Below, one piece after another: positions 13,661-24,276 of a stretch of DNA of 64,000 nt. Source of the DNA: Heterodera schachtii (lineage: Eukaryota; Nematoda; Chromadorea; Rhabditida; Heteroderidae). The position numbers were made by a program, and so were the translations under genes. The stretch is from the NCBI GenBank assembly GCA_023374025.1, contig SIJG01000116.1:62834-126833 (forward strand), given 5' to 3'. The notes below the pieces were generated by a model. It did not search any database and was not told where the DNA came from. It saw only the letters and a program-made list of their open reading frames with translations. Each line of letters starts with the position of its first letter. Position 1 is the first letter of the stretch.

Positions 13661-14529
13661 TTATCGTATTCAAAAAACTTGAGACTGAATGGGTTTGACG
13701 TTTAAGTATTCCCAAATTATTTTATTGTTTTTTTTCTTCATATGAGAAGATAAATAAGCAATATTTTCTTACTCTAATTATGATTGTTTAAAATTTACAT
13801 TGCAAGTTAATCCTTTATAAATCCCATGATTTTTATATTTATAATTTTTAAGACAATTTTCATCTAGTTTAGCTTCATTAGTATATTAACTTGTTTATTA
13901 AAATTGATGTATTAAAATTTTTTTTGATTATGATGTCTATTATAATTTATTAACAAGAAGCCAATGGTTGACTTTTTAAAGTCTTATATTTTTACTGATT
14001 AAATCCTGAACTTTTTTATTATTATCGATTTAATTATAACTTTACTTAAAATAAATTTTGTAATTAAAAATGCATATATTTTTGTCTTATCGAAACTCAG
14101 GATATGTGATCTTGCAATGAGCTGTGTGTAATGATGCTCAACGAAGTTTTAATCCAAGTTTATTTAAAAATTAAGTACTATTAGGATTTTATGATTATTT
14201 TCAAAAAATTTTTTACTTTCTTTGATTTGTTTCTTTGATACCATTTTATTTAATTTTTTATTTATTATGATATTAGGAATTTATAATATCAATTTTTGTT
14301 GGGTATTTTATGTAAATCTTAGAGTTGCTTCAGTTTATTTCTTATAACATTTTTCTGAGACATTTTTCATGCCATTGATACTGAATGATCAAATTTGGTT
14401 GAGCAATTTAAATTTATTGTTTTTGAATTTTTTTAAAATAAAAATGGCAGTTTTGTGACTCACTATTGGTTTTATTTAAATACTTCTTTAAAAAACAATC
14501 TCGCCACATTTTTGCCAAACTTATGAATT

Positions 14530-14766
14530 TTATACTGCCGCTGGTATCAACAATTATTTCTCTCTGTAGCATTATACTGATATTTTGTTTTTATTTTTTA
14601 TAATATTACGCTTACTTGACTTATTTCAAACTTTCAGTTTATAATTTTTAATTTTTTACAATTTTAAAACATAAAAAATATTTATAATTAAAAAATATAT
14701 CTATTATTTTTACAAATGTGATTCAAATATTTATTTTTTACTTTAATTATTTTTAGTGTTATTTTA
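14530..14766. repeat. Diverged repeat hosting the Gypsy insertion
   Basis: Shares ordered words with about 61,870-62,092: ATCAACAATTATTTCTCTCT (GTACAACAATTATTTCTCTC in the second), GTAGCATTAT, CTTGACTTATTTCAAACTTT or its CTTGACGTATTT variant, CAGTTTATAAT, and a final TTTTTAGTGTTATTT. The retrotransposon entered this copy just after that last word. The other copy has no insertion there. Confidence 0.6.
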
Positions 14767-15096
14767 TGTTCGGACTTTAGCCGACACAATAAAATGTTTA
14801 TTTGTAGAACAAATAAATTAAACAATTTAAATAAAATTGGAGAAGTCGGTGGCGCGAATAAATATTGGAGGAGAACAATAATAGGCGAAGTTAAAAAAAG
14901 TGCATAAATAGCAACAACTGAATGAATGAGGGGAATGGAAATGCATGGACATAATTAATCAATAGTGTCTGACACAAATAAAAGGAAGACACAATAATAG
15001 AGAGTGGGGTAAAAGGAGAGGAAAAGAAATAAACAAATGCAAAGGGAAATAAATGCAATTGTGTACTTTTATCTCTCGGGGTTGACCACCCGAACA
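14767..15096 (-). repeat. 3' LTR of the Gypsy element
   Basis: 330 bp, bounded on the left by TTTTA (14,762-14,766) and on the right by the polypurine tract. In element orientation it supplies the polyadenylation region. One substitution separates it from the 5' LTR. Confidence 0.95.
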
Positions 15097-15107
15097 CCTC
15101 CCCTTTT
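15097..15107 (-). promoter_or_regulatory. Polypurine tract
   Basis: The minus strand reads AAAAGGGGAGG directly before the 3' LTR. This is the usual primer for plus-strand DNA synthesis. Position and composition both fit. Confidence 0.9.
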
Positions 15108-15113
15108 AAATGA

Positions 15114-16187
15114 TCAACGGGGCGAGAATCGCGCAGGTGGTTGCCGTCGGCGATCAGGGTAGCGTCGTTGTGGCGTCGGCGATTGAACGGCAGGCGTCGG
15201 CGATCGAGCGGTTTGAATGACGTCCTGCTGTTCCTCTTCGATCGGCTGTTCCTCCACTTGATCTTCGGCATTGATCGGGTCAGGCCTATTCTCTAGGACC
15301 TGCCCATTTTGGTGTCCATTTGCCATTTGTGCCATTTGAATTGGCAAATTGAATTCCTCATTCAAAATGTTTAATGGGTCCTCGACAATTTGAGTCGCCT
15401 TTCGGAATCTCAGCTGATTCGCATGATAGCGACCGCTGGATCCGTCTTCAAATCTCACATTATAGATGACACCGGAACATCCGCAGATCGTTCCGGCCTT
15501 CCAACTTTGTGAAAGGCGATGTCGGGCCCAAACTGCGTCCTTTGAACTGAAAATTTGTGGACGTGTGCCAAATCGGCGATTGAACTTCTTCTCCATTGCC
15601 TGATCACGTTCGATCGGCTGAATTGGAGGTGGCTTCAGCAGGTCCAATGTTGTTCGTGGCTTCCGTCCAATGAGCATTTCGGCTGGACTTTTCGAGTCCG
15701 GCAATGAATCGTTGGGGGTTGTTCGATACGTGATCAGAAATGTCTCAATTATTTCTTTAACTGAGGACATTCCCTCCCCTTTTAATTTTCTGAAGGCACG
15801 TTTAAACGTGTCAACAAATCTCTCCGCTTGTCCATTGGACATGGGATGATACGGAGCCGAGAACAAGTGATTGATTCCATTGGCCGCTGTAAATTTAGCA
15901 AATTCCGAGCTCTTAAATTGTGTGCCGTTATCCGAAACCAACGTTTCTGGAATTCCGTGCCGTGAAGCCAAATATCTTAGCTTTTCAATTGTCATCGCCG
16001 TTGAAATTGTTGACATTTCGAAAACCTCGGGGTATTTCGAGTAAGAGTCAACAACAATCAGAAAATATTTTCCGAAAAACGGTCCGGCAAAATCCATGTG
16101 CACGCGTTGCCACGGGCCTGATGTTTTTGGCCATGATTGTAAATTTGTCTTAATTGGCGCTTTGCAGCAGCCTGACATGGCACACAT
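15114..16187 (-). pseudogene. pol: integrase catalytic core and C-terminus
   Basis: Contains the full DD35E integrase core: Asp in VHMDFAGP, Asp in VSDNGTQF, Glu in MSNGQAERFVD, with 35 residues between the second Asp and the Glu. The C-terminal part has the FGTRPQIFSSKD and GRYHANQLRFRK segments expected of Gypsy integrases. It ends in a Pro/Arg/Glu-rich tail of low complexity, TGA stop at 15,116-15,114. The real protein would enter this frame near 16,165 from the upstream frame, so the ATG at 16,187 is probably not used. It inserts the cDNA into the genome and made the 5-bp TTTTA duplication seen here. Confidence 0.92.
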
Positions 16188-16813
16188 TCACGGACATAAT
16201 CTTCAATGTCCTGATCGATTTTTGGCCAGAAGACATATTGTCGGGCCAGCTGCTTCATCCTTTTCATGCCAGGATGTCCTTGGTGCAGCAATTTCAGAAT
16301 TTTTGAATGGAATACTTTCGGGATTACCACTCTTTCTCCAAACATGAGGCATCCCTTTTCAATTGAAAGTTCTTCCTTTCTTCGGCAAAAATCACGGACA
16401 TTTTGGTTTTCTTTGTCCATGGCCTTTTCGTTTGGCCAGCCATTTTTGACAAATATTTTGACTTGAACAATATTTTCATCACGCTCAGAAGCAGCGACGA
16501 GGTCCGAAAATTTTAATGGCAATTTTGAAATTGTGTTGCCGAAATTTGTCTCAAAATCTGTTTCCGCGTTGATCATGGCGATGATTTTCTCGTCTTCGGG
16601 CTCATTTCCTTTGGCGATGAGGCGCGAGAGCGCATCCGCCTGGCCAAAATCCTTTGTGTTGATGTATTCGATGCTAAAATCATAGGCCAAAAGGATTAAT
16701 GACCACCGAAGAAGACGATTGGCACTGCACTGCCGAATTCCCTTTTTGCTGCCAAAAATACTAACAAGGGGTTTATGGTCAGTTTGCAGAGTGAAATGCC
16801 GTCCATAAATCAT
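16166..16813 (-). pseudogene. pol: RNase H second part and integrase zinc domain
   Basis: Frame shifted by one missing base relative to the preceding part. It opens with the RNase H segment containing LQTDHKPL (a catalytic Asp) and the terminal ADALSR motif. A linker follows, then the N-terminal zinc-binding region of integrase (LLHQGHPGMKRMKQLARQYV, later CVPC). The open frame itself runs on to 16,058, but its similarity to integrase ends near 16,165, where a second single-base loss (CAAAAG read as CAAAG) moves the protein into the next frame. The last 36 or so residues of the ORF are therefore shadow sequence. Confidence 0.9.
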
Positions 16814-18291
16814 TTATGGAATTTTTGTACGGCAAAAATCAACGCCAAGCCCTCTTTTTCGATCTGCGAATAATTTTTTTCCGCAGGGGCGAGTGATTTT
16901 GAAGCATGGGCAATTGCTTTGATGTTTCCGTCCTGAAATTTGTGATAAATGACTGCTCCGATGCCCAATTCGGAAGCGTCAGCTGCAACAATGATCTCCA
17001 TTTTGGGATCATAATGTGTTAGCAGCAAATCTGATGCCAAAATTTCCTTAATTTTTCGGAATGCATTTTCGCATCCTTCACTCCAACTCCAATCAATTTC
17101 CTTTTTAAGCAAATCGTCGAGCGGTTTTCGAATGAACCGCATGTTTTTGACGTATTGTTGATAATGGTTTACCATACCAAGGAATGATCGGAGCGATGGA
17201 ATGTCGTTTGGTGCAGGCATTTGACTAATTGCATAAATTTTTGCTGGATCCGGTCGGCGTCCGTTTTTATCAATTATCTGTCCGAGATATTTGATTTGAT
17301 CTCGGAAAAATTTACATTTTGCCAATTTGACGCGGAATCCGTATGCCTGAATTCTTCCAAAAACTTCTTTTAAGTGATTGGTATGTTCCGAAATGTTTTT
17401 GCTGACGATTATAATGTCGTCCAAATAGGCAGTGGCAAATTCCAATCCTGCCAACATTTTATCCATAATCGATTGAAATATGGCTGGGGCTGATTTGACA
17501 CCGAACGGCAGTCTTTCCATCCGGTAATTGCCCTTGTGGGTTGCCAAGTCACACAAATTTTTGGAATCTTCGTCCAATTCGACTTGGAAATAGGCGTCCC
17601 GCAGATCGATTTGCGAGAAAATTTTGCCTCCATTTAGCGTCGCAAAAATGTCTTCCGGTATTGGAAGCGGGTATTGGCAGTCGAGAAGGGCATCGTTTAA
17701 GCCTGTAGAGTAATCAATGCAAAGTCGGGCGGATCCGTCGGCCTTTTTGACAATTAGAATAGGCGCGGCCCACTCCAAATGTTCGACTTTGTGGATGACG
17801 TTCATCTGTTCCAATCGGCTCAGTTCGCGCTCAACAACCTCTAACGAATTGTAGGGTACTGGACGAGCTTTGCGGTATACTGGCCTTGCGTCATCTTTTA
17901 GGGTGAGATGAGCCTTCTCCTTTAAGCAATGGCCCAATTTTTCACTGAAAATTTCGTGGAATTCCTTTTCCAGGGCTTGAATTTCGGCTTCTGTCCCAGC
18001 AATCTGCGTTGCTTCACTTGGGATCAAATTTTCAGCCTTTTTGCCATTTGTGAGGCATGTATTTACTGTAGGATTGTTGATTTTCGACTTTAATTCGTCC
18101 AACAATCCAAATAAGTCCATCATTTTGCAGCTCAACAAATTTAGTGAGCCTGCTTTGGCAACATAAAATGTTTGCTCCACTTCAATTTTGCCAAATTTGA
18201 ATGTGCCGAATCCTTTTCCAATAAAGGAAATTTTTGTGCCGTCGAATGCTTTGCCAATTTCGTTGCATTTTTCGATTGGTGGTCGTCCAAC
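16810..18291 (-). pseudogene. pol: protease remainder, reverse transcriptase, RNase H first part
   Basis: Continues in the gag frame after the protease TAG. The first 37 codons complete the protease. Reverse transcriptase follows, with the palm aspartate in FSQIDLRDAYFQ and the YLDD box (AYLDDIIIVS, about 17,420), then the thumb and connection sequence (SFLGMVNHYQQYV). RNase H starts with its first Asp at DASELGIGAVIY and its Glu region KNYSQIEKEGLAL. The frame stops at TGA (16,812-16,810) in the middle of RNase H. The protein continues in another frame directly after, consistent with loss of one A from an A run (AAAAT read as AAAT). The enzyme copies element RNA into DNA in cytoplasmic particles. 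As written it cannot be made in one piece. Confidence 0.92.
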
Positions 18292-19431
18292 CTACTCGTG
18301 CGTCAATTCATCAATGACGACAATGTCCGAGCCGGTGTCGAGATGGAATTCGACTGGCTTCTTGTTGAACAGAACCGCTGTTTTCAGCAGTGAAATGGAA
18401 TTGACGGCATGGGTGGTCATTCCAATGCGAAGATGGCCAACACGGTTGTTGCCTTTCTTTTTGGCATTTTGGCGTTTGCGCCACTCTTGGACTCGTTCGC
18501 ACTGTTTATCCAAATGGCCAACAAACTCACACTTCCGGCATTTGCTCGTTTTGTAACGGCATTCGTCAGGTCGATGCACGCCGAAGCCGCACCGCCAACA
18601 TATCATGGTTGCCTGCGTGTTGGTCCGTTGATTGGAAAAATTCTTGTAGGATTTGTTGGGTGAATTGTTCGGCTTTGGAACTTGTCGAACTGCATTCACT
18701 GGCCTCGAAGAACTTGTCGCTTCGATGGCCTTTGCTTCTGAAATTGTGGACTGGAAACTTATTAAGTCTTCCACCACTCCATCATAGCTGATGTTGGAGC
18801 TATCTGCTGCCAATTTTGTCAGAATTCGCTGTCGCAATGCAGCTTCATTGGGCGCTTTGAGTGCCATCAATAACATGAGGCAATTAAATTGCTCTTTGGT
18901 CAGCTCATCGAATTTAAAATCGGTCAGCAATTTTCTGTGCCGATTTATGAACTGCCTGAATTGTTCGCCTTCTCCTCTCACCGCTTTTAAGCACTCATAG
19001 CGGTCGATGAATATGGACTGAGTCTTGGCAAATAGCTTCTCGAGCTTTTCGGTCGTCACTTTAAAATCGAAATCGGTGACCGACGACGGCAGAACTGATC
19101 TGCTGTACTCGCTGAATGCTGACTCGCTCAGCTTATTCATCAAACATTTGACCTTGACTTCGTCGTTAGCTGTTGGTGCCGTGCAATCCAACGCGAATTT
19201 GAATCTCTCAATCCATTCCGAAATTCGGCTCTTGTCGTCCGTTGGCTCGAATGGTGAGATGTCCGGCAATATTGGCACTGAATTTGCTCCTTGATTGGGC
19301 TATGCCGCCGCATTTGGTGCGTTTTGTCGGATCGCAATCAATTGAGCAATTTGCTGTGATTGGTCCTGCACCATTTTTTGTTGGTCCGCCAGCATTTTCA
19401 CTAGCTGGTCAATTGTCGGATTTTGCGCCAT
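18292..19431 (-). pseudogene. gag plus start of protease, with two in-frame TAG stops
   Basis: Structural (capsid and nucleocapsid) part of the Gypsy polyprotein. The best start is the ATG at 19,431-19,429. The frame then runs MAQNPTIDQLVK... to a TAG at codon 44 (19,302-19,300), and continues in the same frame through the capsid-like region. Two zinc knuckles of type CX2CX4HX4C follow (about 18,600-18,500; cores CWRCGFGVHRPDEC and CRKCEFVGHLDKQC), then the beginning of the aspartic protease with FHLDTGSD (Asp-Thr-Gly at about 18,339-18,331). A second TAG at 18,294-18,292 falls inside the protease domain, about 15 codons after that motif. A stop inside protease is not where programmed readthrough normally sits, so mutation is more likely. 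Both stops are one C-to-T change from CAG (Gln). Confidence 0.88.
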
Positions 19432-19439
19432 TTTCGTTG

Positions 19440-19650
19440 ATCAACTTTCGGGGAATTTCCTTGTCTTTGTTGAGTAAACCGCAACTGGCGGAAACCGCAA
19501 CCACCTGGGTATCTTGGTTTTTTTTTACGATGATTAAACCGCACCTGGCGGAAGCTCACCCTTATTGGGTCTATTGCTTTTTTTGAAGAATTGTTGAATA
19601 GCAATTCGGAGTCTGTCCGAAATTGCCAAAATCCCGAGTTGAGTTTATTT
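19440..19650 (-). other. 5' leader of the Gypsy element with a short direct repeat
   Basis: Non-coding leader between the primer-binding site and the gag ATG. It contains two similar blocks, each with AAACCGCA(A/C)CTGGCGGAA followed about 20 bp later by a GGGT(A/C)T word and a T-run. The blocks start near 19,477 and 19,530. They could be packaging or structural RNA signals, but that is only a guess. Confidence 0.6.
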
Positions 19651-19667
19651 GTAGACGGGCGTCGCCA
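19651..19667 (-). promoter_or_regulatory. Primer-binding site
   Basis: On the minus strand the sequence TGGCGACGCCCGTCTAC lies two bases inside the 5' LTR. It begins with TGG, the complement of a tRNA CCA end. TGGCGAC-type sites are used with arginine tRNAs in other Gypsy elements, but I cannot confirm which tRNA matches here. Confidence 0.8.
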
Positions 19668-19669
19668 AT

Positions 19670-19999
19670 TGTTCGGACTTTAGCCGACACAATAAAATGT
19701 TTATTTGTAGAACAAATAAATTAAACAATTTAAATAAAATTGGAGAAGTCGGTGGCGCGAATAAATATTGGAGGAGAACAATAATAGGCGAAGTTAAAAA
19801 AAGTGCATAAATAGCAACAACTGAATGAATGAGGGGAATGGAAATGCATGGACATAATTAATCAATAGTGTCTGACACAAATAAAAGGAAGACACAATAA
19901 TAGAGAGTGGGGTAAAAGGAGAGGAAAATAAATAAACAAATGCAAAGGGAAATAAATGCAATTGTGTACTTTTATCTCTCGGGGTTGACCACCCGAACA
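19670..19999 (-). repeat. 5' LTR of the Gypsy element
   Basis: 330 bp, flanked outside by the target duplication TTTTA at 20,000-20,004. Its ends form the short inverted repeat TGTTCGG/CCGAACA. It is identical to the other LTR except for one base (GGAAAATAAATAAAC here, GGAAAAGAAATAAAC at the left LTR, about 15,026). In element orientation it should hold the promoter and transcription start. Confidence 0.95.
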
Positions 20000-21229
20000 T
20001 TTTATTTTTTTAATTTTTTTTTAAGTTTTGATATACTACAAAATTTATGAATTTAATTATTAAAGTGATTTTTTCCACATCTTAAACTTTATAATTATTT
20101 TTTTAGTTTTTGAAATCGCTCCGAGGATAAAAATTCGATGAACTTTTTATCCTCTAACTTATTAACAAACACTTGGGTATAATTAAAAATTTTACAATAT
20201 ATTGTTGCAGTATTTTGAATTTCATTGGTTTTGTATTTTTTCATATATCTTATAACTTCTTAGATTTTATTTTTGTAATTTTTCATAATTTAAATAAAAT
20301 ATCTTTTGTTCATATTCATTCAAATATTTGATTCAATTCTAGTTGTTCGGTTCTTCGTTTTTTCTAACAGCCACTTCGGTTTAAATGGTAGTAATATTTT
20401 TCTCCTGTTGAATAAAGAATTTATAGAGGAAAATTTTTGGCTCTGAATTTGCTTTAATTCAATTAATGAAGTTTTAAATTAGGTTTTTGCTTTATTCTGC
20501 ATTAAGTTACCAGATTATTTATAGTATAAGTCCATTCTTTAATTTCCTTATCTGTATTTATGTATTTTTTTTACATAACTTGATAATATTATGATTAGTA
20601 AAACAACTAAATTTTAAGCAATAATATTTTAAACAAAAAATTTAAAATCCGATTTCAATTACATTTTTATAATTTTTATTAAATTTATTATTATTTTTCA
20701 ACACAAAAAATTTTAAAATAATTTTTAGTTTGTTATTTATTTGAAAATATAATTTTTTTTACGACTATTATTATCAATGTTATTTAAAGTTTATTTATTT
20801 TTTACATTAATTTGTTTTTAATGTGATTTTAATATTTTTCAGAATAAACCTATGTTTTTATTATATTTATTTGGTTTTGATAAAAATATGCTGCAATTCT
20901 ATTATTTATTTCTTTGCTCATGATCATCAGGTATTCATAATTTTTGCTTCGTTCTCTTGGACATTAATAATATTAAAAAAATAAATAATTATGAATAATA
21001 TAAAGATTATTTATGGAATTTTATTATGTATTTAATTTATTTATTATAACTTTTCTCGTCTCTTGAAAAGAGAATAAAATTGTTAAATAAAAATTATTGC
21101 GTAAATCAGCATTTTGCATAACACTTTTATTTTATCCAAGTCAGAAATAATTTTCCAAACAAAATTTTGTTTATTTAACATTCATGACCAAGAATTTAAA
21201 AGAAAAATAAAATTTCAAATGGTATTTAT

Positions 21230-21520
21230 CAATAATTTCTTATTATTAATAAAATGTTATTTCTTTTCCAATGCTTCCGCAGTGTAAATATAACTTTTTC
21301 TAGTAAACTTTTTCTATTTCAACTGCAAAATTAATAATTTTATTCATTTATTTTAAATTTTCATTTAAATTTTTAGATATATTTGTGCAGCTTTCATTAA
21401 TGCCTCATGTATTGGCGTGTTTGATCAGTGGAAATTCTTTCTCCATTCGTTGAAACAGTTTGATGATTGAAATATTTTTCAATTTAATTAATTATATATT
21501 TCAATCCTCTTTTTAACTAT
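21230..21520. repeat. Dispersed repeat family, copy 2, with the 3,170-type segment
   Basis: Starts with TGGTATTTATCAATAATTTC, then CCAATGCTTCCGCAGTG, TTTTTCTATTTCAACTGC, then GCAGCTTTCATTAATGCCTC. The second half matches 3,170-3,330. This copy shows that the 13,455-type and 3,170-type segments are neighbouring parts of one longer ancestral repeat. Confidence 0.6.
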
Positions 21521-22284
21521 TGTCTGGTATTAAAATAATTTTTATTATAAGGTTTTAGTTAAAAAGAATTAATAATAATATTTCATTGGTATTTTTTCGT
21601 TAAAATTCTCGCCCATTAATTAAATCGATTCAGAATTCAATTATTTATCTCTCTATCTTTTATAGCAATGATTTCTTTTTGTATTGGTTGAGCGTAGAGA
21701 TTTGATATTATTATAAATTTGGTCCATTTAATTTATTAATTTTTTCATATTCAACTTCATAGAATAATTTTGTTTTTTTAGTTTCCAATACTTCTGCAGT
21801 GTTCTACAAATTTATATTTAAACTGTTGAATAAATAATTTATTTTCAAGTTGCTTCGTCATTATATCAAATAAAATTTTTAGGTTCATTAACACCTTATT
21901 AATTTATATGATATTGATTCAATTTTTTACGAAAATATATTACAAAACTTTTTTATTCGTATTCTATTTGTTTTTATTTGCACCTATTATAATGTTCCTA
22001 TTTTTATTAAAATATTTTTATATTGTTTAATTTTTTTTTTGTATAAATTATATATAAATCTTAGATGTTTTTTTTGCAGCTTATTTCTTATATCTTTTTC
22101 TGTTAATATATTTTAGTGCAATTGAAGTTGAAATGATCAAACATGAATTAATAATTTATTTCTAGTCTTCTTCTCTTTCGAGATTCTTATGCGGCTGGTA
22201 GTCTTGAAGCGCATTTTAGTTTTTTTAAGTAATTTTTCACATTAGAATTTTTATTTTCAAAAACATTTTTTGTTTTTTATTTTC

Positions 22285-22440
22285 AAGTGCTCCACAGTGA
22301 CATTAATTTTTTATTTTTTCTATTTCAACTGCTGAATAAATAATTTTCTTTTTATTTTATAAAAACAAATGATTTTTTTTTAATTTATAAGCAGCTATTA
22401 ATGCTTTATGTATAATGCTCGAATCTCGCGAACTTTGGGT
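22285..22440. repeat. Dispersed repeat family, copy 3
   Basis: Contains GTGCTCCACAGTGACATTAA, TTTTTCTATTTCAACTGCTG, AATAAATAATTTTCTTTTTA, then AATGCTTTATGTATAATGCTC and GAATCTCGCG. Close in order and wording to 13,455-13,660. Confidence 0.6.
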
Positions 22441-22721
22441 TCATTTTGTAATGGTTATTCATCCTTTTAAATTTTATGTTGCATTAAAAAAATAAAAAAT
22501 TTTTTTATTATAAGATTTTTACTTAAACCGAACTATCTTTCTTCTTATACCGTATTTTATTGATGCTGTTGCAAACCAAAATTTGCAGAAATAATAATAT
22601 ATATATACTAGCAAATTAAACCCATATTTTTTAAAATTTTAAGAAATTTTTAAATTTATTTGGTTAATAATAATACCAAGGAAATTTTAAATAGAAAAAC
22701 CTCATCCGCACTTGTTTCTAT

Positions 22722-24276
22722 CTAACTCCCTGGCCTGGGCGCTTCTACAACTTTTTGTGGTCAAAAGTGTACACTTCAGTACCAGGCGAATGCACGCCCG
22801 GGTTTAATCTAAGTGGGGAGTGGCCAGCAGACTTATTTTAGAGCTTCGAAAGCTTGATTTTTGGAATTTTTAAAATTTCGAAATTTTTCGAGTTAGGCCC
22901 CCTAAACGGTTTTGCAGTTTTTGAATTTTATGATTTTTTAACGAATTTTCCCGCGAAAACGGAGACCACTTCCAAAACATCGTTTTTCGAGCTCTATCGA
23001 CTGGAAATTTTTTTAGAAAAATTTCGATTTTTTCCCTGAAATAGAAAAAATTTTGGCCTTAGCGGGACATTTGAGTCCCGGGCCCATATAAATTAGGGTA
23101 CTGATCACGAATATGATGCTTATTATCAATTTCATAATTTTTTGAATTTTTTTAAATTCAAATTTTTTTAAATTTTTTGGTCCTTGGAAATTTGGGTTAA
23201 AATTTGAAAATTCGTAACTCACTTCACTGTTGGACAATTTTCATACAATAAAGTTCTAAAAATACAGAAAAAATAATGAGTATTTTATGGGATTTATTTG
23301 GGGTTTCTATCTTAAAAAAAGTTATTCCAGAAATTCTGGAAATTTTCGATTTTACAGAAAAAATTTCATCACCCCTTTATGAAAAGAAATTTTTTAAATT
23401 GAAATACTACAAAAATCCGCAATTTTGGCTCTATTATTTAAATTTTATTTTACATTTTTATCACTTTTTAAAAAAAAAGATAAAAAAATAAAAGTGATTT
23501 TGGGATTCTGGACCAAAGGGGGGTGGGTGACCAGGATTTTTGAGTGAAAAATTTTCACCAAAATCTTCAAAAATATGTCTTTGGGGGTGAAGTTCGGATC
23601 TGGACGGTGCATACATTATTTTTCTTTGTATTTTTCGTTAATTTCAATATTAATTTAAAATAATTTTTTATTTATAATAAAGAAAAATTAATTTATTTTT
23701 TGGTGAATATTTTATTTAAAATTAATTATTATTATTTTTATTAAAAAATTAAAGAATTTCATGTATTTTAATTTAAATTTGTTAGAAAATTAATTTCTTA
23801 AATTAAATAAATATTCAATCACTGTACCCCTTCTAATCACTATTGTACCTCTTCTAATCAAAACGGGCGCAAAGCGCCCGTTCGAGGCCGCGAAGTGGCC
23901 TAAAAACCCCTGATAATTTTTTAAAATTCCTAATCTCTTCACACAAATTTTAAAAACGGGCGCGAAGCGCCCGTCTGAGGCAGCGAAGCGGCTTAAAAAC
24001 CCCTGATAATTTTTTAAAATTCCGAATCTCTTCACCCAAATTTTAAAAACGGGCGCGAAGCGCCCGTCTGAGGCAGTGAAGCGGCCTGACCAACAAAACG
24101 TAGTAACGGGCGCGAAGCGCCCGTTCGTGGCCGCGAAGCGGCCAAAAAATCCCTGTAAATTTTTTAAAAATTCCAAATTACTTCACAACGCAATAGCTTA
24201 TCTAGGTAGCGAAGCTCAAGAAGCGCGAAGCGCTTTATCCCAGGCCCCCAGACCCGACGGTTCACGCACCCGCTAG
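22722..24276. other. GC-richer composite insertion
   Basis: The word CTCATCCGCACTTGTTTCTAT occurs at about 22,702-22,722 and again at about 24,661-24,681. At the first site the host repeat breaks off and a more GC-rich block begins. The block includes ACACTTCAGTACC (22,771-22,783), an arm-loop-arm GGGACATTTGAGTCCC (23,064-23,079), a stretch of FEKF-like AT-rich filler, and the hairpin array at 23,862-24,190. It ends near 24,276. No transposase is visible. The exact borders are uncertain. Confidence 0.45.
23862..24190. repeat. Four tandem units, each with two short hairpins
   Basis: Units begin at 23,862, 23,955, 24,048 and 24,105 (spacing 93, 93, 57). Each holds GGGCGC(G/A)AAGCGCCC, a 6-bp stem with a 3-base loop, followed by GGC(C/A)GCGAAGCGGC(C/T), a second short stem with GAA loop, then an AT-rich spacer. 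Because 93 is a multiple of three, the minus strand stays open through the array. The resulting 31-residue peptide repeat has no recognisable family. Confidence 0.85.

Larger units (their letters stand above)
1..14761. other. AT-rich, T-biased non-coding region
   Basis: I see no recognisable gene in this stretch. The top strand is clearly T-rich, with long T runs. Its short ORFs are AT-driven and hydrophobic (Phe/Ile/Leu/Tyr), with no family motif. The sequence is partly made of old diverged repeats that recur later in the window, annotated separately, plus short GC-richer tandem arrays. One small open frame at 504-656 begins in a GC-richer patch. Its only paralogous segment (about 13,240-13,320) is not open, so I do not call it a gene. 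Confidence 0.7.
14767..19999 (-). mobile_element. Ty3/Gypsy LTR retrotransposon, full length but defective
   Basis: A 5,233-bp element read from right to left. It has two 330-bp LTRs (TGTTCGG...CCGAACA), a primer-binding site 2 nt inside the 5' LTR, a polypurine tract next to the 3' LTR, and a 5-bp target duplication TTTTA (14,762-14,766 and 20,000-20,004). The coding order gag - protease - RT - RNase H - integrase is that of Ty3/Gypsy (integrase last), and the protein style is that of the nematode K02A2.6 group. The LTRs differ at a single base, so the insertion is young. Yet the single gag-pol frame is broken four times: TAG at 19,302-19,300, TAG at 18,294-18,292, a lost base near 16,812 and a lost base near 16,165. 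It cannot make its own full polyprotein as written. Confidence 0.95.
20005..22721. other. AT-rich, T-biased non-coding repeat DNA
   Basis: No gene recognised. It contains two or three copies of the dispersed family described at 13,455-13,660. A segment at about 20,812-20,890 (TTTGTTTTTAATGTGATTTT then TTATTTGGTTTTGATAAAAA) matches the inverted pair at 43,080 and 60,530. Confidence 0.65.

Noticed and set aside
15920..19586. Plus-strand ORFs across the Gypsy element
   Set aside because: Antisense shadows of gag-pol; the minus-strand frames carry the motifs.
23790..24176. 128-codon minus-strand ORF with RFAASDGRFAPV repeats
   Set aside because: Product of the 93-bp hairpin array, whose length is a multiple of three; no family match and a second frame is open on the plus strand.
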